Assembly: GCA_910577255.1 (NCBI GenBank) | Contig: CAJTMH010000004.1 | Coordinates: 1 to 64,000, forward strand | Direction: 5' to 3' | Length of the DNA: 64,000 nucleotides | Source: an uncultured Duncaniella sp. | GTDB taxonomy: Bacteria > Bacteroidota > Bacteroidia > Bacteroidales > Muribaculaceae | The notes under the pieces: model-generated | The model's database searches: none | What the model was told of the DNA's origin: nothing | Seen by the model: the letters and a program-made list of their open reading frames with translations, nothing else | Program-made: the position numbers and the translations under genes | Shown: piece after piece, positions 41,761-49,739 of the stretch | How the letters are laid out: each line of letters opens with the position of its first letter | How positions within the stretch are numbered: the first letter of the stretch is position 1

Positions 41761-43041
41761 TTATTTGGAGGTCATGATTTCAAGCACCAACCGGTCGGTC
41801 TCTGTCATGGCCTCACGGCCTATTGATGTGAGATTGTGGATTGTGGTGTCGACATCATCGCTCACAATCCCCTCGGCCGAGGTGACGCATTTGCCGTTCA
41901 TGGCAAGCATTGCCGACATCATGGCGGTGGAGACTCCCGATGAAATCTTTAACGCGCACGACGGTTTGGCGCCATCGCATATCATGCCGGTGAGGTTGGC
42001 TATCATGTTTTTGACAGCTGCGCATACTTCGGAATAACCTCCGCCCATGAGGTAGACGAGAGCCCCAGAGGCTCCGGTGGAGGCCACCACACAGCCACAG
42101 AGGGCAGATAGACGGCCCAGACTCTGCTTGATGTATATGCTGGTGAGATGGCTGAGGGTAAGGGCGCGGATGGTCTGCTCCTCGGTGGCATTGCAATCAT
42201 TGGCAAAGCTCACCACAGGCATGGTGGCAGTAATGCCCTGATTGCCGCTGCCTGAATTGGACATGACCGGGACTGCCGCGCCACCCATGCGCGCGTCGCA
42301 GGCGGCTGAAGTGTAGGAAATCATATGTTCCACAGGGGTGTCGCCATAGTATTTCAAGCCAAAACGACGGATGGTGGAGCCAAGTGCGTGGCCATAATCC
42401 CCTTCAAGTGCGGTGCGGGCGGCTTCCATATTGAGATCGCGGGCACGGAGGATGAAGTCAATCTCTTCCAGCGGGGTTTCGGTGGCAAATTCATATACCG
42501 TGGCGAGGTCGAGCTTTACGTCATCGGCAGTATGTGACTCCTCGGTTGCAGGGGATTCCTCCATGAGGATTTCGCCACACCGGCTCATGTGGACATAGTG
42601 TGTGTGTTCGCGTGAGATGACCACTCGGGCCGAATCGGCGCCATCGGTCACAGTGATGTCGATGTGGAGGTTGGAAGGGGCATCAGGATCGAGCTTTATG
42701 TCGATACGTCCTCCTGAAATATAGGTTTTACCGCGCTCCACGGCTTCGGCGGACACGTCGCGGAGCACTTCAAGACCATAGTCAGCCTTTCCGATGAGCG
42801 CGCCAAGGGCCATGGCGATGGGTAAACCTATCATGCCGGTGCCGGGGATGCCAACGCCCATGGCATTCTTAAGAATGTTGCTGCTGAGACGTGCTTCTAT
42901 GCGCGATGGCAGTCGGCCAAGAAGCTCTGTGGCCTTTGCCACACAGAGAGCCACGGCCACCGGTTCGGTGCAGCCTATGGCTGGAACCACCTCGCGCTTT
43001 ATGAGGTCGATGATCTCCTTTCTTTTTTCTTCACAAACCAT
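41761..43041 (-). CDS. L-cysteine desulfidase / L-serine dehydratase alpha-like protein (UPF0597)
   Basis: A 426-residue member of the UPF0597/CdsB family, which uses a [4Fe-4S] cluster to eliminate sulfide from L-cysteine or water from L-serine. Cys-containing motifs that could ligand the cluster are IGCTEPVAVALCVA near residue 23, the FANDCNATEEQ segment in the middle, and the LCGCVVASTGASGALVYL region. MSNSGSGNQGI is typical of the family. Substrate preference is not decided by sequence. It has its own promoter and stands alone between converging glgP and era. Confidence 0.87.
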   Translation of the reverse strand: MVCEEKRKEIIDLIKREVVPAIGCTEPVAVALCVAKATELLGRLPSRIEARLSSNILKNAMGVGIPGTGMIGLPIAMALGALIGKADYGLEVLRDVSAEAVERGKTYISGGRIDIKLDPDAPSNLHIDITVTDGADSARVVISREHTHYVHMSRCGEILMEESPATEESHTADDVKLDLATVYEFATETPLEEIDFILRARDLNMEAARTALEGDYGHALGSTIRRFGLKYYGDTPVEHMISYTSAACDARMGGAAVPVMSNSGSGNQGITATMPVVSFANDCNATEEQTIRALTLSHLTSIYIKQSLGRLSALCGCVVASTGASGALVYLMGGGYSEVCAAVKNMIANLTGMICDGAKPSCALKISSGVSTAMMSAMLAMNGKCVTSAEGIVSDDVDTTIHNLTSIGREAMTETDRLVLEIMTSK

Positions 43042-43142
43042 ATTCAGCGGTATATAATTTTAAGGTCGGTAGACAGTTATCCGCCGAGGCTCCAAGTTAG
43101 GGAACACAGGGCAGAATGGGACGTCAACATCGATTGACACAA

Positions 43143-43174
43143 CAAAGGTAGTGCATTTATGCTGACCCCACAAG
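43143..43174 (-). promoter_or_regulatory. Promoter of the cysteine desulfidase-like gene
   Basis: Minus strand: CTTG (43171-43174), a 20-nt spacer, and TACCTTTG (43143-43150). The leader is about 97 nt. Confidence 0.7.
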
Positions 43175-43235
43175 TCAAAGACAGAGGAAATTTCAAACAC
43201 TACTGACAAGCGACCTCATCAAAGACTATAAACAA

Positions 43236-43273
43236 GCCGGCTTCTTCATGGAAATTTCCATGAAGAAGCCGGC
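43236..43273 (-). terminator. Palindromic terminator-like hairpin after era
   Basis: A perfect 38-nt palindrome with an 18-bp stem, 26 nt past the era stop. The downstream minus-strand sequence is U-rich but lacks a pure U run. Confidence 0.7.
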
Positions 43274-43298
43274 CGATATCGTAGATTACCGGGAGGGA

Positions 43299-44183
43299 TT
43301 ATTCGAGGTAGCCGAATGAACGAAGTTTGTTTTCGCGGTTTCGCCAGTTGGGCTCGACTTTCACGAATAGTTCGAGGAATACGCTCTTGTCAAAGAATTT
43401 CTCGATGTCCTTTCGCGCTTCCATACCCACCTTTTTGATTTTACTACCCTGGTGGCCGATGATGATTCCTTTCTGACTGTCGCGCTCTACATAGATGACT
43501 GCCATGATGTGGATTGAATTTTCCTTCTCTTCAAATTTCTCCACAATGACCTCCACCGAGTAGGGAATCTCCTTGTCGTACTGCAGAAGAATCTTCTCGC
43601 GTATGATTTCGGTGACGAAGAATCGGGCCGGCTTGTCGGTCAAGGCATCCTTGCCGAAGTAGGGAGCGGAGACAGGGAGCAGCTCCACTATGCGGCGTAC
43701 GAGGTTGTCGATATTGAAATGCTCCTTGGCCGAGATGGGGAATATCTCTGCCTTGGGGAGGATGGCCTGCCACTTTTCGGTAAGTTCCTCAAGCTGCACC
43801 TGTACTTTCACGAGGTCAATCTTATTGATGACCAGGAGAACCGGGATTGACTCCTTAGCCACCTTGGCAAGGAAATCAGCATTTTTCGACGGATCCTCCA
43901 CCACATCGGTGACATAAACGAGGACGTCGGCGTCAACAAGGGCACCCTCGCTGAAATTGAGCATACTCTCCTGGAGCTTATATTTTGGCTGGAGCACTCC
44001 GGGGGTATCCGAGAAGACTATCTGATACTCCGGGGTGTTGACGATGCCCATGATGCGGTGGCGAGTAGTCTGGGCTTTTGAGGTGATGATACTGATGCGC
44101 TCTCCAACGAGGTCGTTCATAAGGGTTGATTTCCCCACGTTGGGATTGCCTACTATGTTGACAAAACCGGCTTTATGTTCCAT
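43299..44183 (-). CDS. era: GTPase Era
   Basis: A 294-residue Ras-like GTPase with a C-terminal KH domain, which binds the 3' end of 16S rRNA during 30S assembly. Motifs: G1 GNPNVGKST (about 12-20), G3 SDTPGVLQP, G4 INKIDLVK, G5 ISAKE, and the KH segment GHQGSKIKKVGMEARKDIE. Normal length. It lies downstream of fabH but a terminator-like hairpin separates them, so it may have its own promoter (a TATTTTTG at 44254-44261 overlaps that U-tract). Confidence 0.97.
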   Translation of the reverse strand: MEHKAGFVNIVGNPNVGKSTLMNDLVGERISIITSKAQTTRHRIMGIVNTPEYQIVFSDTPGVLQPKYKLQESMLNFSEGALVDADVLVYVTDVVEDPSKNADFLAKVAKESIPVLLVINKIDLVKVQVQLEELTEKWQAILPKAEIFPISAKEHFNIDNLVRRIVELLPVSAPYFGKDALTDKPARFFVTEIIREKILLQYDKEIPYSVEVIVEKFEEKENSIHIMAVIYVERDSQKGIIIGHQGSKIKKVGMEARKDIEKFFDKSVFLELFVKVEPNWRNRENKLRSFGYLE

Positions 44184-44245
44184 ATATTGTATGATTTTTA
44201 GAATTGATAATTAAAGTGTCGGCGATAAAAAGCTTTATCACGCAC

Positions 44246-44281
44246 TTATAAAACAAAAATAGCACCTAAAAAGATGCTATT
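44246..44281 (-). terminator. Terminator after fabH
   Basis: A short 7-bp stem (44258-44264 with 44275-44281) followed on the minus strand by a U-rich tract. Same-strand era lies beyond, so readthrough is possible. Confidence 0.5.
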
Positions 44282-44309
44282 CTTGTAAATATTTCCTGTC
44301 AAGGCCGGT

Positions 44310-45293
44310 TTAGAGGTCCCAGACGATGTACATGGCACCCCAGGTAAAGCCTGCACCGAAGGCGGTGAGGATCACGCGGTCACCCTTTTTGAGCTGCGAC
44401 TTGTATTCGTCGAGACACAAGGGGATTGAGGCAGCCGATGTGTTGCCGTATTTTTCGATGTTTACAAGCACCTTCTTGTCGTCGATGCCGAGACGTGAGC
44501 CTACGGCTTCGATGATGCGGAGGTTGGCCTGATGGGGGATGAACCAGTCCACCTGGTCGATGTTGAGGTCGTTGCGCTTCATCACTTCGAGCGATGACTC
44601 AAGCATGTCGGTAACGGCGTTCTTGTAGACGTTGCGTCCATCCTGAATCACGAAGTGCTGCTGTGCATCGACAGTCTCGTGAGATGCGGGGAGCACAGAG
44701 CCACCGGCAGGCATCCAGAGATGTTCGAGACCTTCGCCGTCGATGTGGAACACACCGTCGATGATACCGACGTTTTCCTCAGTGGGCTCGAGGAGCATAG
44801 CGCCCGCGCCGTCGCCGAAGAGGGGACATGTGGCACGGTCGGTGTAATTGGTCATGGATGACATTTTCTCGGCAGCCACTACCACTACTTTCTTGCGGAG
44901 GCCTGACTTGATGTAGGCGGCTCCATCCTGAAGGGCCACGAGGAAACCGGCACAAGCAGCCTGGATGTCATAGGAATAGGCATTCTTCATGCCGAGACCA
45001 TGGGCAATTATCGAGCCTGTGGAGGGGAAGCGGTAGTCAGGATTGGAAGTCGCACAGATAAGGAGGTCAACATCCTCGGGCTTTGTGCCGGTGGATTCCA
45101 GAAGGCGTTCCACACACTTTATGCCGAGATATGATGAGCCTTTGCCTTCCTCTTTGAGGATGCGACGCTGCTTGATGCCGACACGTGTGGTGATCCACTC
45201 GTCGTTGGTGTCGACCATTTTCGACAACATCTCGTTATCGAGGATATCATCGGGGGCAAAAGATGCCAGACCCGAAATACGCGCATTGAGCAT
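44310..45293 (-). CDS. fabH: 3-oxoacyl-ACP synthase III
   Basis: KASIII starts fatty acid synthesis by condensing acetyl-CoA or a branched acyl-CoA with malonyl-ACP. The 327-residue protein has the Cys-His-Asn triad: Cys in IQAACAGFLVAL (about residue 114), His in FIPHQANLRIIEA and Asn in EKYGNTSAASIPL. Length is standard. It follows rpmF and the DUF177 gene, the widely conserved yceD-rpmF-fabH order, with a 188-bp gap that holds an inverted repeat. Confidence 0.97.
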   Translation of the reverse strand: MLNARISGLASFAPDDILDNEMLSKMVDTNDEWITTRVGIKQRRILKEEGKGSSYLGIKCVERLLESTGTKPEDVDLLICATSNPDYRFPSTGSIIAHGLGMKNAYSYDIQAACAGFLVALQDGAAYIKSGLRKKVVVVAAEKMSSMTNYTDRATCPLFGDGAGAMLLEPTEENVGIIDGVFHIDGEGLEHLWMPAGGSVLPASHETVDAQQHFVIQDGRNVYKNAVTDMLESSLEVMKRNDLNIDQVDWFIPHQANLRIIEAVGSRLGIDDKKVLVNIEKYGNTSAASIPLCLDEYKSQLKKGDRVILTAFGAGFTWGAMYIVWDL

Positions 45294-45335
45294 ATCAAAT
45301 ACTACAATTTAAATAAGAGATGAGGGTAAAAACCG

Positions 45336-45459
45336 CACGCAGACCTCAGCGGAGACCTTTGCCGATTCAACCCTGGAATTTTAATTGAGGGAGAGAGAAT
45401 AAGGTTTTGGGGACTTCCAATCTCCCGGGTCAATCTGCTAAGTCCGCCAGATCTGCGTG
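45336..45459. repeat. Imperfect inverted repeat between rpmF and fabH
   Basis: Arms at 45336-45357 and 45440-45459 share the sequence CACGCAGAYCT...GCGGA in opposite orientation. The words ACGCAGATCT and GGCGGACTTAGCAGAT resemble dispersed intergenic text I recall from Bacteroidales genomes. It could form a long-armed structure in the operon transcript. Confidence 0.4.
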
Positions 45460-45481
45460 AGATTTTCAGTACGCTCTGACC

Positions 45482-45667
45482 TTAGACTGCTGCAGTCTTT
45501 TCGATAGCGATGCGTCCGCGGTAGTAACCGCATTCACCACACACTGTGTGATAGAGATGCCATGAACCGCAGTTGGGGCAAAGTGCCAAGGTGGGGACTA
45601 CTGCCTTGTCGTGAGTACGACGCTTGGCTGTACGTGTCTTAGATTGTTTTCGTTTGGGATGTGCCAT
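45482..45667 (-). CDS. rpmF: 50S ribosomal protein L32
   Basis: A 61-residue ribosomal protein with the basic N-terminus MAHPKRKQSKTRTAKRR and two CxxC pairs (CPNCGSWHLYHTVCGECGYY, quoted up to 20 residues), which form the zinc ribbon. The Cys4 zinc-binding form is complete. It lies 66 bp after the DUF177 gene and before fabH, a conserved order. Confidence 0.98.
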   Translation of the reverse strand: MAHPKRKQSKTRTAKRRTHDKAVVPTLALCPNCGSWHLYHTVCGECGYYRGRIAIEKTAAV

Positions 45668-45733
45668 GACTTTATTGTATTATTTTGTTATCGTGATTGG
45701 TTTTTATTTCAGAGATATGGGCGCGGAGAGTGG

Positions 45734-46333
45734 TCAGTTCTCGTCGCGTGAGAGTTTCTTCAGCTCGTCCCACCGTGGATCAGTAGGCTGGTCAGCCACA
45801 GGAGTATCGTCGGGAGCCGATTCCATCGTGTCCATTTCCTGCATGAGCTGGTCGGTGAGCTCTGCATCCTCCTCGTCGCCCTTGGTGGCGCGGTGTTTGC
45901 GGAGCAGGGCGCTCATTGCCCGGTTGCATTTGCCGAGCGGATGGACATGCTTGACAGGGATGGCGAGCGAAGCGGTGTCATATATCATGTAGGACACATT
46001 GAGATATGTGTCGCTTTCAGGTATCACCAGCAGCTCGTCGGTCTCGTCATAGTCGTCACCATACTTCACCGCTATCTCGTAGTCAGCTTCGATGGGCTGG
46101 ATGAGGTCATCAAGACAACGGTCGCAAATCAACGTAACCGTACCGGTGACACGAAACACGAGATTATACAAATCATGCTTGTGTGTCACGGTCAGATTGA
46201 CGGTGAGGTCTGCATCATGTATGTCAGCACTCTCCATATTCACGAAAAACTGCTTCCCCAGATGATACTCAAATTCTTGAGTCCCCTCGGGAATGTTTTT
46301 CAATGGGAGGCGGAATTCAGAAAATTTTCCCAC
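45734..46333 (-). CDS. DUF177 (YceD-like) protein
   Basis: A 199-residue protein of the DUF177 family, linked in other bacteria and plastids to 23S rRNA or large-subunit maturation. The CDRCLDDL motif (about residue 75) is the family hallmark, though the second Cys pair is missing. The C-terminal third is acidic and ends with SDPRWDELKKL-like text (TDPRWDELKKLSRDEN), also typical. First gene of the DUF177-rpmF-fabH transcript, with a full promoter match upstream. Confidence 0.9.
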   Translation of the reverse strand: MGKFSEFRLPLKNIPEGTQEFEYHLGKQFFVNMESADIHDADLTVNLTVTHKHDLYNLVFRVTGTVTLICDRCLDDLIQPIEADYEIAVKYGDDYDETDELLVIPESDTYLNVSYMIYDTASLAIPVKHVHPLGKCNRAMSALLRKHRATKGDEEDAELTDQLMQEMDTMESAPDDTPVADQPTDPRWDELKKLSRDEN

Positions 46334-46358
46334 GACAATATTGGTTGAAAAAACTGTG

Positions 46359-46389
46359 CAAAGGTAGGCAAAAACTTTAAGATTTCAAA
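46359..46389 (-). promoter_or_regulatory. Promoter of DUF177-rpmF-fabH
   Basis: Minus strand: TTTG (46386-46389), a 19-nt spacer and TACCTTTG (46359-46366). Start near 46354, leader about 20 nt. Confidence 0.85.
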
Positions 46390-46428
46390 ATATTGCCCGA
46401 AAAACTTCAAAAATAGCTGATTATTACT

Positions 46429-47166
46429 CTATTTCGAGGATTTTTGCGGATGATTTTCGCGCACGGCGTGGTCCTTTGAAATAAACTCTTCCCATTCGGC
46501 GAGGGTGCCGGAGAAGGCGTTGATGTCGACCGGATGGTTTACGCCGTCCACCCGTCCGTTGTGGGTTGCCTGCCAGAGTGTCCAGCCGAAGCCGTCGGGC
46601 TCGTCCATCAGCGAGCATATCCACAGCGGATACCCCTCGAGACGCCCTTTGACGAAGCGGGCATATCCGTTCTTGTTGGTATAGAGCATCACCCTGTAGC
46701 CATGTCCCTCCAGATGGTCAATCATCTCGGAGAGTCGGTTGAGCACCTTTGGGGTGGGCTGGCTGTTGGGATTGGCCCACTCCTCGATGTCAATCACGAG
46801 TGGCAGATCAAGCTCGCGCCCCTGAAGTGAGTTGAGGAAATTGAGCCCCTGCATGTAGCCCGGAGTGTCGAAGCGGAAAAAGTGGTACGCACCGACCTTC
46901 AGGCCGGCAGCCTTGGCCCGGCGAACGTTGTCGACAAATTTCTTATCCTTGAAGGTGCCCCCTTCGGTGGCTTTGATGATGACGAAATCCATTCCGTCGG
47001 CAGCCACACGACCGAAATCAATCTCTCCGTTGTGGGCGCTGATGTCGACACCGACCACTTCATATTTCGCACGGTCGGGATAATGCCTGGCATGCCCTCC
47101 GGAGGAGGTGTCGCGGCAGGCAGTAAGCACCAGCATGGCTGTCAATATGGGAAACGTCCATTTCAT
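46429..47166 (-). CDS. Glycoside hydrolase family 25 (lysozyme-like) lipoprotein
   Basis: A 245-residue GH25 protein. It has a lipoprotein signal MKWTFPILTAMLVLTAC with Cys17 as the lipidated residue, then the GH25 barrel: VGVDISAHNGEIDFGRV, FVIIKATEGGTFKDKKF, AGAYHFFRF, and LPLVIDIEEW with the catalytic DxE pair. The C-terminal DINAFSGTLAEWEEF is typical. It would cleave muramic acid linkages of peptidoglycan from the periplasmic side, or target other bacteria's walls. A -7 element lies only 7 nt upstream of its start. Confidence 0.92.
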   Translation of the reverse strand: MKWTFPILTAMLVLTACRDTSSGGHARHYPDRAKYEVVGVDISAHNGEIDFGRVAADGMDFVIIKATEGGTFKDKKFVDNVRRAKAAGLKVGAYHFFRFDTPGYMQGLNFLNSLQGRELDLPLVIDIEEWANPNSQPTPKVLNRLSEMIDHLEGHGYRVMLYTNKNGYARFVKGRLEGYPLWICSLMDEPDGFGWTLWQATHNGRVDGVNHPVDINAFSGTLAEWEEFISKDHAVRENHPQKSSK

Positions 47167-47173
47167 CTTCCCA

Positions 47174-47181
47174 CAAATTTA
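47174..47181 (-). promoter_or_regulatory. Candidate -7 element for the GH25 gene
   Basis: TAAATTTG on the minus strand, 7 nt before the start codon, implying an extremely short leader. No clear -33 box. Confidence 0.35.
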
Positions 47182-47244
47182 AGGAATTTTTCCCGACTTT
47201 GCCATATAGGGCACAAAAAAACGAACCGTAAGGGCACAAAAAAT

Positions 47245-47341
47245 GGGCAAGCTGACTACATCGCACCGCTACAACCCGATACCGTTGCTTCGATCAAGAC
47301 CTGGCGGAGTTCTCGGGGAGCTGGTCGTGTAGGACTTACCC
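47245..47341 (-). ncRNA. ffs: Signal recognition particle RNA, small bacterial type
   Basis: Read on the minus strand, the transcript contains CCGCCAGGTC, then a TTGATC loop and GAAGCAACGGTA, which is the SRP54-binding hairpin. The outer strands pair over a long distance (CCTACACGACC near the 5' end with GGTTGTAG and GCGATGTAG near the 3' end; GGGTAAG with CTTGCCC at the very ends). It has a full promoter match and a closing U-tract at 47235-47244. Length about 97 nt. The exact ends are approximate. The tetraloop differs from the GGAA of E. coli. Confidence 0.88.
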
Positions 47342-47346
47342 GGCTG

Positions 47347-47377
47347 CAAAGGTACGACTTTTTTCCAAATCTGCAAA
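47347..47377 (-). promoter_or_regulatory. Promoter of the SRP RNA gene
   Basis: Minus strand: TTTG (47374-47377), a 19-nt spacer and TACCTTTG (47347-47354), a full consensus match. Confidence 0.87.
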
Positions 47378-47617
47378 ATCGTGAGACGTTTTTTTCAGCC
47401 GGTTTTCATCTTCCCTCCGCAAATCAGCAAAAGCCAACCGAGATCCGGCCCTGAAAACACCCTCGGACAACATGGATTTTCCGCCCCTGAAGGCACCAAA
47501 ATATATGGCCACACGGCTCTGACTAATTGATTTTAATTAGAGAAAGGTGTTTTGCGACTGTTTTTTACTTGTTTTTAGGTATGGTGGAGGAGGATTTCAT
47601 ATAGTAATTTTGCATAC

Positions 47618-47768
47618 AGATAATTATACGAAAACAATTTGTCCCGAAAGGGACTCCGCGATACAAAAAATACATCGCACCTCCGACACTCAAGCAAGTA
47701 ATCTATTTATAGTAATGCTATTGTTTTAACGGCGCGGCATCAGGTTGAGACAACCTTGTGCCGCGCCG
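47618..47768 (+). ncRNA. Possible structured small RNA
   Basis: Downstream of a consensus -7 box (47605-47612, no matching -33) there are three successive hairpins: GTCCC-GAAA-GGGAC, GCGAT/ATCGC, and a near-perfect 18-bp stem at 47730-47768. They could form an RNA of about 150 nt, with the last stem as terminator, although no T run follows. The last hairpin may equally just end the MBL transcript from the other strand. No RNA family is recognised. Confidence 0.25.
47730..47768 (-). terminator. Very stable hairpin after the MBL hydrolase gene
   Basis: Arms CGGCGCGGCA and TGCCGCGCCG plus an inner GGTTG/CAACC stem. It lies 58 nt past the MBL gene stop on the minus strand; the following sequence is U/A-rich but without a clean U run. 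Confidence 0.5.
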
Positions 47769-47826
47769 GGGTATTTACACCTTGCCGTTGCCTCGGACTC
47801 TCACTTGCCCTCCGGCACTGAGTGGA

Positions 47827-48870
47827 TCATACACCGAGGGTGTAGAGCGGACTGGCCTCATGCCGAGGGAGGGCCACAAGATGGAGCTGCGGGGGGAGGT
47901 CGTCGGGATTAGCCGAGAGGTCCACCATACCGTTGCCGAGTCTGGTCACACCCACTGAGGCCAAGGCATCGGCCATGGCTGAGAGAGCGAGGGCCGGGCG
48001 GTTGTTGTCCTGGCTGAGATGACACAGAAAGAGATTGCGCATCCCCGGATGATAGATACGCGCCACGAAGGCTGCCGCCTCGACATTGTCGAGATGTCCG
48101 TTAGGAGCGGCTATCCTTGCCTTGAGGTATTCGGGATAGGCGCCGTCGCGCAGCATCTCTCTGTCATAGTTGGCTTCGAGCATTATGTAGTCGGCCTGGC
48201 GCATGTAATGCTCCACCCTGTCGGTAATACACCCGAGGTCAGTGGCCACCGCAAACTTGCTGTCGCCGTGGGTGATGAAGAAGCCGGCATTGTCCGAGCC
48301 GTCATGCATCACTTCAAATGCAGATATCTCAAAATTACCGAGGCGGAACGGAAACTCTTTATAGATAGCCACGTGGTAATCCTTGACGCGGCGCGACACA
48401 TTGTGGCGGCGCAGGATGCCGTTGAAAGCCTTTGGAGTACAGTAGATGCGCATGTGGCGGTGTGAGCGCACGAGGTTATACACGTAGCGTATGTGGTCGC
48501 CATGGTCGTGGGTGAGCACAATCCCCTTCACGGCGTTCATCGAGATGCCGTTGGAGCGCAGAGTCGACACCACTTTAGATGTCTCGACTCCGGCATCGAT
48601 AAGGAACCCGCTCTCGCGGTCACCGATATATGAGCAGTTGCCGCTGCTGCCGCTGCCGAAGCTCATGAAGAAGACCTTATCACTCGGCGCCATCGGTGCG
48701 AGCTCGTCGAGTGCGGGACGGTCATCGGCCTGCATCTGCCGCACTATCCGCTGCATTTTTTTCTCAGGAATGACATCAAAGCCTCCGTCCATGCGCTCCT
48801 GAAAGTCATCGAGACCATCAAAGAGCCCGGGCAGCGAGCGCGGATTGGAGTTTTTACGATAGCGTGACAT
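47827..48870 (-). CDS. MBL-fold metallo-hydrolase (YycJ/WalJ-like)
   Basis: A metallo-beta-lactamase-fold protein of 347 residues. The core begins near residue 66 (VFFMSFGSGSSGNCSYIG) and has the metal motif LTHDHGDH near residue 119, followed by further His/Asp ligands (FFITHGDSKFAVATDLG, LCHLSQDNNRPALA). YycJ-type proteins are 5'-3' exonuclease-like or unknown. The first 65 residues are an unusual charged extension (SRYRKNSNPRSLPGLFDGL and beyond), so the true start could be a later Met (27, 39, 46 or 60). Last gene of the cvpA-sufB-methyltransferase-MBL group. Confidence 0.87.
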   Translation of the reverse strand: MSRYRKNSNPRSLPGLFDGLDDFQERMDGGFDVIPEKKMQRIVRQMQADDRPALDELAPMAPSDKVFFMSFGSGSSGNCSYIGDRESGFLIDAGVETSKVVSTLRSNGISMNAVKGIVLTHDHGDHIRYVYNLVRSHRHMRIYCTPKAFNGILRRHNVSRRVKDYHVAIYKEFPFRLGNFEISAFEVMHDGSDNAGFFITHGDSKFAVATDLGCITDRVEHYMRQADYIMLEANYDREMLRDGAYPEYLKARIAAPNGHLDNVEAAAFVARIYHPGMRNLFLCHLSQDNNRPALALSAMADALASVGVTRLGNGMVDLSANPDDLPPQLHLVALPRHEASPLYTLGV

Positions 48871-48951
48871 CGGAGTGCGTAACAGCGGGGATTAGAACAG
48901 TTAATTGTAATATATAATAATGTGTCTGCCGGGGAAGAATCGGCGGTGCCC

Positions 48952-49677
48952 CTACCCTAACAGAAATATGGTGGGGACTTTGTCGTAGTCATACTGCCGC
49001 CGCGCCCACCGTGAAAGCGGAAGGGTGACAATGGACTGGCGTGGGCCGGTGATGTCGGTGGCCACACACAGGCGCATGGCCGGTGGAAGTGTCTTGGTCA
49101 GCTCGGCTATGAGACGGTTGTTGCGGTAGGGGGTCTCTATGAATATCTGCGTCTGCCCCTCCTGGCGTATCCGCCGCTCCATCTCACGCAGCTTGGCGGT
49201 CCGCGCCTTGGCCTCGTAGGGTAGATAACCGTTGAAGGCAAACGACTGGCCGTTGAACCCCGAACCCATTAGCGACAGGAGGATGCTCGACGGACCGACC
49301 AACGGCACCACTCGGAATCCCCGCGACTGGGCCACAGCCACAAGGTCGGCACCGGGATCGGCGATTGCCGGACATCCGGCCTCGGAAATCACGCCCACGG
49401 ATTCGCCATTGGCCATAGGGTCGAGCATGGCCGGGATGTCGCGTGGGTCAGTGTGCTCATCGAGCGTCACAAATGAGAGCGAATCGATGTCGATGGTGCG
49501 GTCACACCGTTTCAGGAAGCGACGCACAGTCCTCACATTCTCCACCACAAAGTGCCTGATGCCGCGGATAATCTCAAGATTACCCGCCGGAAGCACCGTG
49601 TCGACCGGAGCGTCACTCATGGTCGACGGTATGAGGTAGAGAGCCGGAGCCTGTGTCAGGATAGCATCTTCATCCAT
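48952..49677 (-). CDS. SAM-dependent methyltransferase, tetrapyrrole-methylase fold (RsmI-like)
   Basis: A 241-residue protein related to RsmI, which 2'-O-methylates C1402 of 16S rRNA. Motifs: ALYLIPSTMSDAPVDTVLP (N-terminal; RsmI would have a GNLxD motif here), GVISEAGCPAIADPGADLVA (SAM site), VVPLVGPSSILLSLMGSGFNGQ (parts) and QTQIFIETPYRNNRLI. The altered first motif suggests the second, Bacteroidetes-specific paralogue rather than RsmI itself, so the substrate is uncertain. It follows sufB by 62 bp. Confidence 0.85.
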   Translation of the reverse strand: MDEDAILTQAPALYLIPSTMSDAPVDTVLPAGNLEIIRGIRHFVVENVRTVRRFLKRCDRTIDIDSLSFVTLDEHTDPRDIPAMLDPMANGESVGVISEAGCPAIADPGADLVAVAQSRGFRVVPLVGPSSILLSLMGSGFNGQSFAFNGYLPYEAKARTAKLREMERRIRQEGQTQIFIETPYRNNRLIAELTKTLPPAMRLCVATDITGPRQSIVTLPLSRWARRQYDYDKVPTIFLLG

Positions 49678-49739
49678 TGCCTATTCAGTTCAGTTTCATT
49701 CAGTTAAAAAAAGTCTTCCAAAGTGTAGATGGATGGATG

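Larger units (their letters stand above)
47378..47826. other. Gene-free region between SRP RNA and the MBL hydrolase
   Basis: About 450 bp without a credible coding frame. It contains the AT hairpin CTAATT...AATTAG near 47523, a lone TAATTTTG at 47605-47612, a GNRA-type hairpin GTCCCGAAAGGGAC at 47641-47654, a small stem at 47658-47678 and a very stable hairpin at 47730-47768. A 60-aa frame at 47547-47729 has no recognisable features. Confidence 0.6.

Noticed and set aside
47547..47729. A 60-residue frame in the SRP-MBL gap
   Set aside because: Crosses the hairpins at 47641-47678, has no recognisable features, and has a composition unlike neighbouring genes; treated as noncoding.
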